From NCBI RefSeq assembly GCF_017303315.1, contig NZ_JAFKOI010000004.1, positions 169,557 to 233,556 on the forward strand: a stretch of 64,000 nt of DNA, written 5' to 3'. This document shows, piece by piece, positions 41,773-50,154 of this stretch; position 1 is the first letter of the stretch; every line of letters begins with the position of its first letter. The DNA is from Bacillus sp. NTK071. GTDB taxonomy: Bacteria > Bacillota > Bacilli > Bacillales > Guptibacillaceae. The notes below the pieces were generated by a model. The model was not told the DNA's origin. It worked only from the letters and a program-made list of their open reading frames with translations, and made no database searches. Both the position numbers and the translations under genes were made by a program.

Positions 41773-42282
41773 TTATCTTCTATAACAAGCATATACATCT
41801 AACGCCTTTCCCCTCTTCACGAGCTGTGTTTCGCGTTTCATTCCGATGCGTTCTGCAACCTTAATCGAAGGCTGATTTAATGGATCGATCAGCGATAATA
41901 ACTTAGGCAGTTCCAAATGTTCAAAACCATATGCTTTGCATGCTTTGGCAGCCTCCGTAGCATACCCCTTCCCCCAATGCTGCCGTGCAAAAAGGTAACC
42001 AATTTCCACTTCTACAGACTTTTGAATCTTATGTAGAACAAGTCCACATTGCCCGAGAAATTTTTCTTGTTCTTTCTCTTCCACGATCCAAAGACCAAAC
42101 CCATACTTCTTATAGTGATTCATGGTCCATTGAATCCATTTCATTGTTTCTACTCGATTCTTAAGCGAGGGATAATACTTCATCGCTTCTCTGTCGCTAA
42201 AGATTTCTAGAAGACAATCACAATCATTCTCTTCCATTTCACGTATGATCAGACGATCTGTTGTTATTACTCTTCTTGTCAT
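41773..42282 (-). CDS. RimJ/RimL-type GNAT acetyltransferase
   Basis: A 169-residue acetyltransferase with the RimJ/RimL-type start (TDRLIIREMEENDCDCLLEIFSD), the CoA loop FARQHWGKGYATEAAKA near residues 92-108 and SIKVAERIGM. The substrate is unknown; relatives acetylate ribosomal proteins or small amines. The ribosome site is a weak GGGT. It is a single-gene unit. Confidence 0.85.
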   Translation of the reverse strand: MTRRVITTDRLIIREMEENDCDCLLEIFSDREAMKYYPSLKNRVETMKWIQWTMNHYKKYGFGLWIVEEKEQEKFLGQCGLVLHKIQKSVEVEIGYLFARQHWGKGYATEAAKACKAYGFEHLELPKLLSLIDPLNQPSIKVAERIGMKRETQLVKRGKALDVYACYRR

Positions 42283-42322
42283 CTAGAGACCCGCCTTATA
42301 ACAGCTTTAAGAGCATTAGAAA

Positions 42323-42351
42323 AAGCTAACATCAAATGCTGACGTTAGCTT
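42323..42351 (-). terminator. Rho-independent terminator
   Basis: AAGCTAAC pairs with GTTAGCTT around a long loop, with T residues on the minus strand. It ends the gene at 42443. Confidence 0.65.
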
Positions 42352-42442
42352 CATTACTATTTAGCATATACCATTTCAGTGAAAACATTCTTTTCGTAAA
42401 AAGGGGGACGCTCAAACTCTTCATCATTCCGATCGTTTACTG

Positions 42443-42712
42443 TTAAGTATTCTCGTGATGATCATGCTGGCGATGTTCACCAAATTCAATCGCCTCCAAA
42501 ATAGCTTCTTCTGAGAAGCCTGTGAGTATGGAGATTTGCCTAATGTCACACGTCCTAGATTGGTACTGCTTAATGAATTGGATGGCTACCATTACCTGAT
42601 ACAGTACTTTTGTATACTTGCTTAATAGCTGATGACTCATTGAGCGTCGGCCACTTCCTCCCCTGAAGATGAGAAGAGAGGAGCATCTCTCCCTTGTCTT
42701 TAAACCTATCAT
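42443..42712 (-). CDS. Small protein with sigma region 3-like helix-turn-helix
   Basis: An 89-residue protein. Its C-terminal half, YQVMVAIQFIKQYQ then CDIRQISILTGFSEEAILEAIEFG, closely resembles region 3 of sigma-B/F/G-type factors (the pattern SEEEVLEAMEMG). No region 2 or 4 is present. The start at 42712 follows AGAGGAA; a shorter form starting at MSHQLLSKYTK is possible. It ends in a His-rich tail. It may bind DNA or RNA polymerase as a regulator, which is inference. Confidence 0.55.
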   Translation of the reverse strand: MIGLKTRERCSSLLIFRGGSGRRSMSHQLLSKYTKVLYQVMVAIQFIKQYQSRTCDIRQISILTGFSEEAILEAIEFGEHRQHDHHENT

Positions 42713-42863
42713 TATTCCTCTCGGCTTCCAATATAAATAACAATATTTAATAAACAATTAATATGAATTTTCTAACTTCTAGGTAACCTTCCTTTATTTA
42801 CAGACGTAGGGTCTATGATTATACTAAAGTCTATATCATTGGACCTATAGGAGGCATAGTAGC

Positions 42864-43319
42864 ATGAACGCAGTAAAGATTAATACAGAAGAAGAATTGA
42901 AAAAAGCCTTTTACATTCGAAAAAAAGTATTTATTGAAGAACAGGGTACACCTGAGGAGGATGAATATGATCAATATGACTCATTGGATGCAGCTGAACA
43001 TATTCTTATTCTAGACAAGAATGAGGCTATCGGAACAGCAAGATGGCGTGTCGTTGATGGCATTGGGAAATTTGAACGTATATGCATACTACCTTCTCAT
43101 CGAAAGCTAGGTATCGGTAACATGATTGTAGAGACACTAGAAGAACTCGCAGCTCTAAAAGGAATCGATCATGTTAAGCTTCATGGTCAAGTACAAGCAG
43201 AAGGATTCTACCAAAAGCTTGGGTATAGAACCGATTCCGAAGTTTTCATAGAAGATGGTATTCCACACGTGCTTATGAGGAAGAAACTTCCTGAAACCTT
43301 ATCGTCACATCAATCGTAA
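42864..43319 (+). CDS. GNAT acetyltransferase
   Basis: A 151-residue acetyltransferase with the family opening (KAFYIRKKVFIEEQGTPEEDE) typical of the ElaA/YitI-like group and the CoA loop ILPSHRKLGIGNMIVETLEELA. The ATG follows AGGAGG. It stands upstream of the Bax inhibitor-1-like gene on the same strand, about 68 bases apart, and may be in one unit with it. Confidence 0.86.
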   Translation: MNAVKINTEEELKKAFYIRKKVFIEEQGTPEEDEYDQYDSLDAAEHILILDKNEAIGTARWRVVDGIGKFERICILPSHRKLGIGNMIVETLEELAALKGIDHVKLHGQVQAEGFYQKLGYRTDSEVFIEDGIPHVLMRKKLPETLSSHQS

Positions 43320-43387
43320 GTTAGACGAGTATGAATAATGGGAACACCAATTAAGTAACTCTAACTCAAGAAAAGGATGAGGACGAC

Positions 43388-44116
43388 ATGATGCGAAGCG
43401 GAAATCCCGTTCTAAAAAATAATACATTCAATCGAACACGCGATCAGGGTGAAGCAATGACGATTGGCGGAACCGTAGCCAAAACGTTCTTCCTGTTCCT
43501 TTTTCTACTTGGATCGTCAATCTACACCTGGTACCGTTATTCTCAAGGTGAAGATATCTATACGATGATGGTCATCGGGGCAATTGGAGCACTGATTTTT
43601 GCTTTAATTACAGCTTTCTTCCACCGTGCTGCACCAATTACTGGTCCGATTTATGCAACGCTTGAAGGGTTTGCGATTGGTGGTCTATCTGCCATCCTTG
43701 AATCTCGTTACCCTGGGATTGTCATTCAAGCTGCTGCACTCACCTTCTCTGTGATGGGCGTATTGCTCTTTCTGTATGCGGCAAGAATTATTAAAGTAAC
43801 GAAGAACTTTAGACTTATGATTGTATCTGCAACGCTTGCGATTTTCGTTGTTTATATTATTGATCTTGGTCTTAATCTCTTTCTTAATGCAAACGTACCG
43901 TACCTTCATTCGAATGGCTTAATAGGGATTGGCATTAGCCTCTTTATCGTAGCGATCGCAGCACTTAACCTTGTACTCGATTTTGACTTTATCGAAAACG
44001 GTGCAAACCGAGGTGCACCAAAACACCTCGAATGGTACGGTGCTTTCGGATTGATGGTAACTCTTGTATGGCTTTATATTGAAATTCTCCACCTATTACA
44101 GAAAATACGGAGATAA
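43388..44116 (+). CDS. Bax inhibitor-1/YccA-family membrane protein
   Basis: A 242-residue membrane protein with seven hydrophobic segments, an N-terminal cytoplasmic arm (residues 1-30) and the ITGPIYATLEGFAIGG and LEWYGAFGLMVTLVWLYIEILHLL segments of the bacterial BI-1 (YccA/YbhL) group. The ATG is the first of two close together, after AAAGGATGAGG. These proteins are thought to control ion flow or protease action; nothing more specific can be said. Confidence 0.85.
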   Translation: MMRSGNPVLKNNTFNRTRDQGEAMTIGGTVAKTFFLFLFLLGSSIYTWYRYSQGEDIYTMMVIGAIGALIFALITAFFHRAAPITGPIYATLEGFAIGGLSAILESRYPGIVIQAAALTFSVMGVLLFLYAARIIKVTKNFRLMIVSATLAIFVVYIIDLGLNLFLNANVPYLHSNGLIGIGISLFIVAIAALNLVLDFDFIENGANRGAPKHLEWYGAFGLMVTLVWLYIEILHLLQKIRR

Positions 44117-44118
44117 CA

Positions 44119-44144
44119 AAGAGGGCGCACACTTGCGCCCTCTT
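44119..44144. terminator. Bidirectional terminator
   Basis: AAGAGGGCGCA pairs with TGCGCCCTCTT around a four-base loop, between convergent genes. Confidence 0.85.
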
Positions 44145-44146
44145 CT

Positions 44147-44820
44147 TTACTTTGTAGTGCGGTAGTATAGCCACACAGCTCCTTTATCACCTAGTGGTTT
44201 TGTTTCAATTAACTCAAGATTAGTAGCTTCTAGTAGTGAAGATAGATCTTCACAATCAAATATGGTCGGTGTTTTCTTCCCTCCAATTGCAAGTGGAGCT
44301 AGAACAATACTTATTTCATCAATGAGTCCTTCTCGCAAAAACGCACCATTAATTGAGCCACCACCACTAAGACCAAGCCGCCTAAATCCAAATTCATAGA
44401 GCATTTCAAGTGCCTTACCAAGGTCAATATGCTCCCCACTGCCCGCCTGCACATATGTAATGTTTTTACTCTCTAACTGGTCAATATATGTCGTATCTAC
44501 ATTTTCTCTCGTTACAACAACAAGGCCATCCGTTTGTCCCCAATCCATTCGCCCTCTTCCATCAAACACAATATATGCCTTAGACTTTTTGGGTTCTGTA
44601 ATTGGATTTTCTAATTCTACCCAATCTCCACTCCAGACGATAAGACTTTCACTGCCGGATACGAGGCTATCGCAATTCAATTCATCATAAAGTCTGTGGG
44701 TTAGATCATTTGCATCTCCATCTACGCCCTTCTCTGTCCACTCCATCACATTAGCGCAGTGGTTATTCGTCCATCAACTGATGAGAAAATATTGAGTACA
44801 ACTTCAGGTCTTTTTTTCAC
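44147..44820 (-). pseudogene. RibD-C reductase domain protein, frameshifted
   Basis: A dihydrofolate-reductase-like, RibD C-terminal type enzyme of about 225 residues broken by one missing base. The N-terminus is read from a GTG at 44820 (KKRPEVVLNIFSSVDGRITTAL) and stops at a TGA at 44746-44748. The rest reads in another frame from 44749 (MEWTEKGVDGDANDLTHRLYDEL to the C-terminus, with GLSGGGSINGAFL). Adding one base near 44752 would rejoin the frames to the expected GRITTA...NVMEW sequence. It may be a true pseudogene or a sequencing error. The reductase would use NADPH. Confidence 0.8.
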
Positions 44821-44898
44821 ATTCATCACCCTTTCGTTCGATTCCCTATCATTATAGAATTTCCAGAAAATGAATGTCAGTGTTTTTGGTAAATAAAA

Positions 44899-44918
44899 AA
44901 AGACGTAGCTACGCCTTT
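44899..44918 (-). terminator. Rho-independent terminator
   Basis: AAAGACGTAG pairs with CTACGCCTTT, followed by TTTTT on the minus strand, after the DUF4385 gene. Confidence 0.75.
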
Positions 44919-44919
44919 G

Positions 44920-45366
44920 TTATCCGTATTTCTTTTGATGCTCTTTCTTTTTCTCTAGATACGCTTCATCTGTTCGAACGATTTTCCACTTTTCCTCAAA
45001 AATCCTAGCAGATTCAGCCTTTTCCTCATCATTTTCTCGTTCGTTTACATCACCATCTTTATCATACTTTTTACCACCTTTATAGTTCGCATACCGCCTT
45101 GCTCTTGTGTAGCCCATTTGAATAAATTTTCTCGCCATATCCATACCGACGAAGTCATCATTTTTCTGATAATCTTTGAACATCTCGAAGATCTTCTCTG
45201 AAGATTCTTTTGCAATGTCAGGTGTTTTAAAGCGCCAATGAGGTAAGATCTCACTTTTATACGGCTCAACCATTAACACACCCTGTTCACCCCGGCCTAC
45301 ACGATATTTCTCAGGTTGTTCACGGAAGTTAATGTTATCGAAATCAAGATCGTAATTGAAAGCCAT
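44920..45366 (-). CDS. DUF4385-family protein
   Basis: A 148-residue basic, cytoplasmic protein with the family pattern NYDLDFDNINFREQPEKYRVGRGEQGVL, MARKFIQMGYTRARRYANYKGGKK and a Glu/Lys-rich C-terminus. DUF4385 proteins are widespread but have no known function. The ATG follows AGGAG. Confidence 0.82.
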   Translation of the reverse strand: MAFNYDLDFDNINFREQPEKYRVGRGEQGVLMVEPYKSEILPHWRFKTPDIAKESSEKIFEMFKDYQKNDDFVGMDMARKFIQMGYTRARRYANYKGGKKYDKDGDVNERENDEEKAESARIFEEKWKIVRTDEAYLEKKKEHQKKYG

Positions 45367-45523
45367 TTAGAACACTCCTTTTGTGGGAGTATTCCCCAGG
45401 ATTTTCAAAATGTAAACAAGGGAAATATTTTTTTCATTAGAAATCCCACATCTAGAGGTTTTCGCTTGCCCTTATAGAGGTAAGATAGGAAAAAGGTATG
45501 AGCAGTGGTTAAGGAGGTCTAAC

Positions 45524-47317
45524 GTGGTTATTTTCGATTACTGGATTTATGTCCTATTATCTATTTTGAAAATCTACTTATTCAGTTTCTATACATCTAC
45601 AGCTTTCAACTTTAGCTTCCTCATTGTCAACTTGGCAGGAATCTTAATTCTTTCTAGTTGGACCTTACTACTTAACGTGAAGAGAAGAAGATGGGTCCTA
45701 TTTACTTTGCTTATATTGCATAGCACCTTGCTGCTATCAGACATGTGGTATTACCGATACTTCAGTGACTTGCTTTCGGTTTCACTACTTTCTCAAATGC
45801 TTCAAATGAGTGATGTCGGTGGTGGCTTTATGACGCTCATTCAATGGAAAGACTTTCTCTTCTTCTCAGAACTAATCATCTTCAGTATCGTCATCTATTG
45901 GATGCGTAAGAATGAGAAGAGGATAACCAGAAAGAGAAGACTACTGTTTACAGGTATGACTTTGGTGACGGGTCTCGTTCTATTTGTTACTCCTCTCTTT
46001 ACCAGTTATATAGAGAAAGATAAATGGTTGGTCCATTCATCTATTTCAAATATGCGTGAATATTATCATCTAGGATTCTGGGGCTATCATGCAGCTGATC
46101 TTCTAGATGTCGTGAAGCGAAAGATGAATGAAGATACCGAAGTTAAATTAAATGTTAAGAACAGTCAACCTTTCAATAAGGAATCTGGCGAGAACAAACC
46201 AAATATTATTCTTGTTCAGCTTGAATCATTTCAGGATTCTCTAATAGGGCAGAAAATAAATGACCAAGTACTAACACCAAATTTAAACGCATTAAAGGAA
46301 GAGTCGCTCTATTTTCCATCGTTTTATCATCAAACTCATGAAGGCAGAACATCTGATGCTGAATTCATTACGAATACTTCCCTCTACCCGTTAAAGTCAG
46401 GTTCTGTTTATACAAGATATCCAACAAATGAGTTTGCTGCATTACCAGAGCTTCTTCGAAAGGTAGGGTATGAAACAGCAGCGATGCATGCCTATGAAAA
46501 AGATTTTTGGAACAGAGATCGCAGCTATGAAAACTTAGGTTACGACCACTTTTTCAGTGATAAAGATTACCCAAATGGAGAAAAAATCGGAATGGCACTG
46601 AATGACAAGCGTTTTTTCACATCGTCTATTGGACATATGGAAGAGCTGAACGAACCATTCTTTGCATTCCTGGTTGCCCTTAGTAGTCACACCCCATATG
46701 AAATACCTAAAGATGAACGAGGATTAGATTTAACTGGCTATGATAACTCCCTACTAAAACGTTATTATCAAACAGTACACTACGTGGATCAGGCCGCGGG
46801 GGTTATGATTGAGGAATTGAAACAGAAAAACATGTGGGACGATTCTCTCGTCATTTTCTATGGCGATCATGACAGCGGACTCACAAAACCCGGCGGAGAA
46901 ATGGCAGAAAAAGCAGATGCCGAAAGTCCAGTAGACTATTTTGAGTTGGATCGACAAGTCCCACTCTTTATTAAGCGTCCCAATTCAGATCAAGGGAAAG
47001 TGGTTAACACCAATGGCGGACAAATTGATATTGCTCCAACGATTCTGGATATTCTAGAAATAAAACCTCCTTACATGATGGGCGATTCATTACTTAATAA
47101 TAAGGCGAATCTTACCGTTTTTCGTGACGGATCATTCCGCTATCAAGACCTCTATTACAAGCCTGATTTAACGAAGGATATTAGTGAAGGAACGTGCTAT
47201 TCTGTTTCTACAGAAAAAGAAGTTTCGATTAAACAATGTGAGAAACACGTGGAGAAAGCTGCAGACCAGCTCAGATTATCAGATCGAATAATTGAGAGAA
47301 ATGGCTTAGAAGAATGA
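45524..47317 (+). CDS. Lipoteichoic acid synthase family protein (LtaS-like)
   Basis: A 597-residue membrane-bound phosphoglycerol transferase. The N-terminal 165 residues hold five membrane segments, and the sulfatase-fold outer domain has LVQLESFQD (metal-ligand Glu234) and GRTSDAEF with the nucleophile Thr276. FYGDHDSGL completes the site. LtaS-family enzymes transfer glycerol phosphate to build lipoteichoic acid, or as paralogues prime or modify it. The GTG start follows AAGGAGGT. The C-terminal extension ends Arg/Glu-rich. It is a single gene with its own terminator. Confidence 0.92.
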   Translation: MVIFDYWIYVLLSILKIYLFSFYTSTAFNFSFLIVNLAGILILSSWTLLLNVKRRRWVLFTLLILHSTLLLSDMWYYRYFSDLLSVSLLSQMLQMSDVGGGFMTLIQWKDFLFFSELIIFSIVIYWMRKNEKRITRKRRLLFTGMTLVTGLVLFVTPLFTSYIEKDKWLVHSSISNMREYYHLGFWGYHAADLLDVVKRKMNEDTEVKLNVKNSQPFNKESGENKPNIILVQLESFQDSLIGQKINDQVLTPNLNALKEESLYFPSFYHQTHEGRTSDAEFITNTSLYPLKSGSVYTRYPTNEFAALPELLRKVGYETAAMHAYEKDFWNRDRSYENLGYDHFFSDKDYPNGEKIGMALNDKRFFTSSIGHMEELNEPFFAFLVALSSHTPYEIPKDERGLDLTGYDNSLLKRYYQTVHYVDQAAGVMIEELKQKNMWDDSLVIFYGDHDSGLTKPGGEMAEKADAESPVDYFELDRQVPLFIKRPNSDQGKVVNTNGGQIDIAPTILDILEIKPPYMMGDSLLNNKANLTVFRDGSFRYQDLYYKPDLTKDISEGTCYSVSTEKEVSIKQCEKHVEKAADQLRLSDRIIERNGLEE

Positions 47318-47325
47318 TAGTGACT

Positions 47326-47365
47326 AAAACGCATTGAACGATTTTAGATTTCAATGCGTTTTGTA
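47326..47365 (+). terminator. Rho-independent terminator
   Basis: AAAACGCATTGAA pairs with TTCAATGCGTTTT, followed by GTATT, after the LtaS-like gene. Confidence 0.78.
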
Positions 47366-47589
47366 TTGTATGATATAGCGTAGTCCTAGAACATTTGCCT
47401 CATGTCCTTATTCACTCTATCTTTTTTTCGAACATTACTAGCATAGAATTCTGTCGATACATCCGTTATACCAATGCTAAGTACCTACTCAATAACTGGA
47501 AAATATAGCTAAATAGTTCCTTGTTAAAAAGTCAGAATATTCCTATAGTTATACTGACAAGACACTAAACAAAACTATGGGAGGGTTTT

Positions 47590-49095
47590 ATGAAAAAATG
47601 GTTGATGTCATTGCTCGTTATGGTTCTCTTGTTTGCACCGTCGCTCAATGAAGCTCATGCAGGAATTCTCGGCAAAGGGGATGCTACTGGGACGCCAGGA
47701 GAATGGTATATTGGCGATAAGCCTGCATCCGTTAAAGCAGGTTCACTACCAATTGTATTTGTTCATGGATTAAACAGTTCCTCAAACATCTGGATTGATC
47801 AGAACGATATGGATGAGATCACATACAACGAGAACTATCAAACAGCATTCATCGACCTTTATCCTACGAAAAACATGTGGGATAACGGCCAGCTCCTTGC
47901 TACGAAACTATCCGAAATGTATACGTACTTTGGAAAGAAAATGATCCTTGTTACCCATAGTAAAGGAGGCGTGGATACCCAAGCTGCTCTTGTCCATTCG
48001 AATGCCGAGAAGTATGTTGAGAAAGTGATTACGCTTTCTACTCCACATCACGGGTCACAGCTAGCTGATCTAGCTTATACCAATTGGGCCGGCTGGATTG
48101 CTGCTATTATCGGAAATCGAAATGATGCAACGTACTCTCTTCAAACTGGTTACATGAGCTATTTTCGCTCAGTGACCGATTCTAACTCAAAAGCTTCCCT
48201 TACACCCTACTACACCTTTGGCGGAACCGATTGGGGTAGATTCGGCGGAACTTTATACTGGGGCGGGTTATACCTTAGACAATTTGGTTCAAACGATGGA
48301 GCTGTGACCGTTACTAGTTCAAGACTTCCATATGGAAATGAAGTCAAAATAGGAAAGTGGGATCACTTTGCTATTAAGAACGGGAGTACAGTCTTCCCTT
48401 CAATTGAGCCTTACTTAACCAAGTCCGTTCCGGCATCTCTTCAATCGTATGCTACTGCACAAGAGGACGATCAGGAAGCAAGTGTCCTCCTACGAGGTGG
48501 GGAGTTTACTGGAAAGAAAGTAGAAACATTTGAAGTAGAAGAAAACACGAAGAGCATTGCATTTGATTGGATGAGTCAAAATACGGATTCTGTTATTACT
48601 CTAGAAGGACCTAACCAACAAACTTATTCTAATGCCGTAACAGCAAAGGATAAAGAAATGTTCCAGGGCGCAACTCACCACCAATTGAATGTTAACGCTC
48701 CTGAAGCTGGTACTTGGAAAGTAACTGTGGATCAGCCGAAGAAAGAAAGTTATCTCATGCAGGTAGCATACGAAAGTGAATTAAATGCTGATCTGAGTAT
48801 AGAAGCAAGCTCTCAAAAAGAGGTTAAGCTTCAAGTTAATACAGCCAAAGTTGATCGCAAGTCCATTAACGGAAATGTCGTTATTCAGTATAGTAAGAAT
48901 GGAAAAACGAAGCAAAAGAAAATCTCAGAACAGAAGTTCAACTCCTTGGACTCGCTCCCAATTAAACATGTAGGCGAAGGTATATATCATGTCACATTAG
49001 ATGTAAAGGGCAAGACGAGTAAAGGGAATCCGTTTGAGCGAACTATTCTGTACACGATGTATGTAGATCAGAATGGAAAATTGTATAAACCATAA
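47590..49095 (+). CDS. Secreted alpha/beta hydrolase (lipase/esterase)
   Basis: A 501-residue secreted enzyme with a signal peptide to about residue 24. An alpha/beta-hydrolase core runs to about residue 290: oxyanion-hole FVHGLNSSS at 57-65 and the nucleophile elbow VTHSKGG with Ser124. A beta-rich C-terminal extension with a signal-like repeated pattern (EVEENTKSIAFDWMSQNTDSVITLEGP and GNVVIQYSKNGKTKQK) follows. The Lys next to the nucleophile (HSKG) is typical of Bacillus triacylglycerol lipases. The ATG follows GGGAGG. Substrate lipids or esters are likely; the exact one is unknown. Confidence 0.88.
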   Translation: MKKWLMSLLVMVLLFAPSLNEAHAGILGKGDATGTPGEWYIGDKPASVKAGSLPIVFVHGLNSSSNIWIDQNDMDEITYNENYQTAFIDLYPTKNMWDNGQLLATKLSEMYTYFGKKMILVTHSKGGVDTQAALVHSNAEKYVEKVITLSTPHHGSQLADLAYTNWAGWIAAIIGNRNDATYSLQTGYMSYFRSVTDSNSKASLTPYYTFGGTDWGRFGGTLYWGGLYLRQFGSNDGAVTVTSSRLPYGNEVKIGKWDHFAIKNGSTVFPSIEPYLTKSVPASLQSYATAQEDDQEASVLLRGGEFTGKKVETFEVEENTKSIAFDWMSQNTDSVITLEGPNQQTYSNAVTAKDKEMFQGATHHQLNVNAPEAGTWKVTVDQPKKESYLMQVAYESELNADLSIEASSQKEVKLQVNTAKVDRKSINGNVVIQYSKNGKTKQKKISEQKFNSLDSLPIKHVGEGIYHVTLDVKGKTSKGNPFERTILYTMYVDQNGKLYKP

Positions 49096-49106
49096 GGAAC
49101 AACAAG

Positions 49107-49137
49107 AAATCCAGGCTCAAGGCGCCTGGATTTCTTT
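49107..49137 (+). terminator. Rho-independent terminator
   Basis: AAATCCAGGC pairs with GCCTGGATTT, followed by CTTTTG, after the lipase gene and before the convergent GrpB gene. Confidence 0.8.
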
Positions 49138-49141
49138 TGTA

Positions 49142-49660
49142 TTACCTCCTCTTTCGATACCACTCTAACGCTTTCTCTTCAATTTCTTTAACTAAAGAAT
49201 TCTTACCGTTAATATAGGCTTCCATATCAAAAGGATACCTATTGGCAAGGTCCTCTTTTTTCTGACTGTAGCGTTTTTGATCGATCGGATGTTCGCTTAA
49301 GTAATCTCGAAACGCTAGATGACGATCGATGTCTGGGTTTCCAGTTTCGAATACATGAACGTGATGGGAGCGAGTATCGCCACCCTTTTGAAAATAACGA
49401 CGGTCTCTTATTCCGTTCTCACCTTTCGCTTCATATCCAATCTCTTTCATTGATTCATTCTTCAAATCAACAAGCGAAAGATCATTAACAACGGGCATGA
49501 GATCGATGACAGGCTTTGCTTTCATTCCACTCACAGCTGTACTCCCTATATGGTGAATTTCAATGACATTACCTCCAAGAATACGCTCTAATTTCTGCGC
49601 TTCTAGCTGAAACATTTCTAACCAAACTTCTTTATAGTCGTGAACCTCGACTTTCCTCAT
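49142..49660 (-). CDS. GrpB family protein (UPF0157)
   Basis: A 172-residue GrpB-type protein of the nucleotidyltransferase superfamily: VEIHHIGSTAVSGMKAKPVIDLMPVV carries the GS and acidic pair, and SHHVHVFETGN plus LAFRDYLSEHP are typical of the group. The ATG follows GAGGTGAAGG; the longer upstream reading lacks a site. Its function is unclear, although some relatives fuse to dephospho-CoA kinase. Confidence 0.85.
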   Translation of the reverse strand: MRKVEVHDYKEVWLEMFQLEAQKLERILGGNVIEIHHIGSTAVSGMKAKPVIDLMPVVNDLSLVDLKNESMKEIGYEAKGENGIRDRRYFQKGGDTRSHHVHVFETGNPDIDRHLAFRDYLSEHPIDQKRYSQKKEDLANRYPFDMEAYINGKNSLVKEIEEKALEWYRKRR

Positions 49661-49856
49661 ATCCTTCACCTCACAGTTAATCTCGAAGTTTGAACAGCGC
49701 TGTCTATAAACCAGCCACTCCAAATACTTGCTCATCACCAAATGCCACCGTAAAACCTAGACCACCTTTCAGGCTCCGCTCCTGATAAACTTCTAGATTT
49801 GACAGTCCTGTACCTCCCAGTCCCCTCTTCAAAAAGGCAAAAGGAGCTTGCAGCCG

Positions 49857-49949
49857 TTTTATTGTCCACTTTTTCGTTTTATTAGCCAAAATCGAATTAT
49901 ATTGTCCAAATTCAAAATATATTGGCCAAAATTCAATTTTATTAGCTAA
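49857..49949 (-). repeat. Tandem degenerate ~20-bp repeats
   Basis: About four to five units of a 20-bp element, consensus TTGGCCAATAAAATTGAATT on the minus strand. The minus-strand frame through it is open to 49704 and reads LANK, FWPI and FGQY-type residues, but there is no start or ribosome site, so it is treated as non-coding. The 49661-50154 gap holds only this and the MFS promoter. Confidence 0.6.
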
Positions 49950-50154
49950 CTAGAGTTAGTCTAATTACTGACGAAGCAACAGCTTCTCCTCCATTGTCTG
50001 ACTACTTCTTGCTCCAAACAAGAGGTTTGTAAGCTGAGAAGTTTAGGAGTATAATTTGATAATTGATTATAGAAAATGAACCCTTTTTCTGAACTTATGT
50101 CTATGAAATTAGCTTTCTATAAAATGATCAAAGAAAACGAGAGGAGGTTGCGAG

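Noticed and set aside
49704..49889. Minus-strand open frame reading ANKTKKWTIK and onward
   Set aside because: It runs through the tandem repeat, has no start or ribosome site, and is better explained as repeat sequence.
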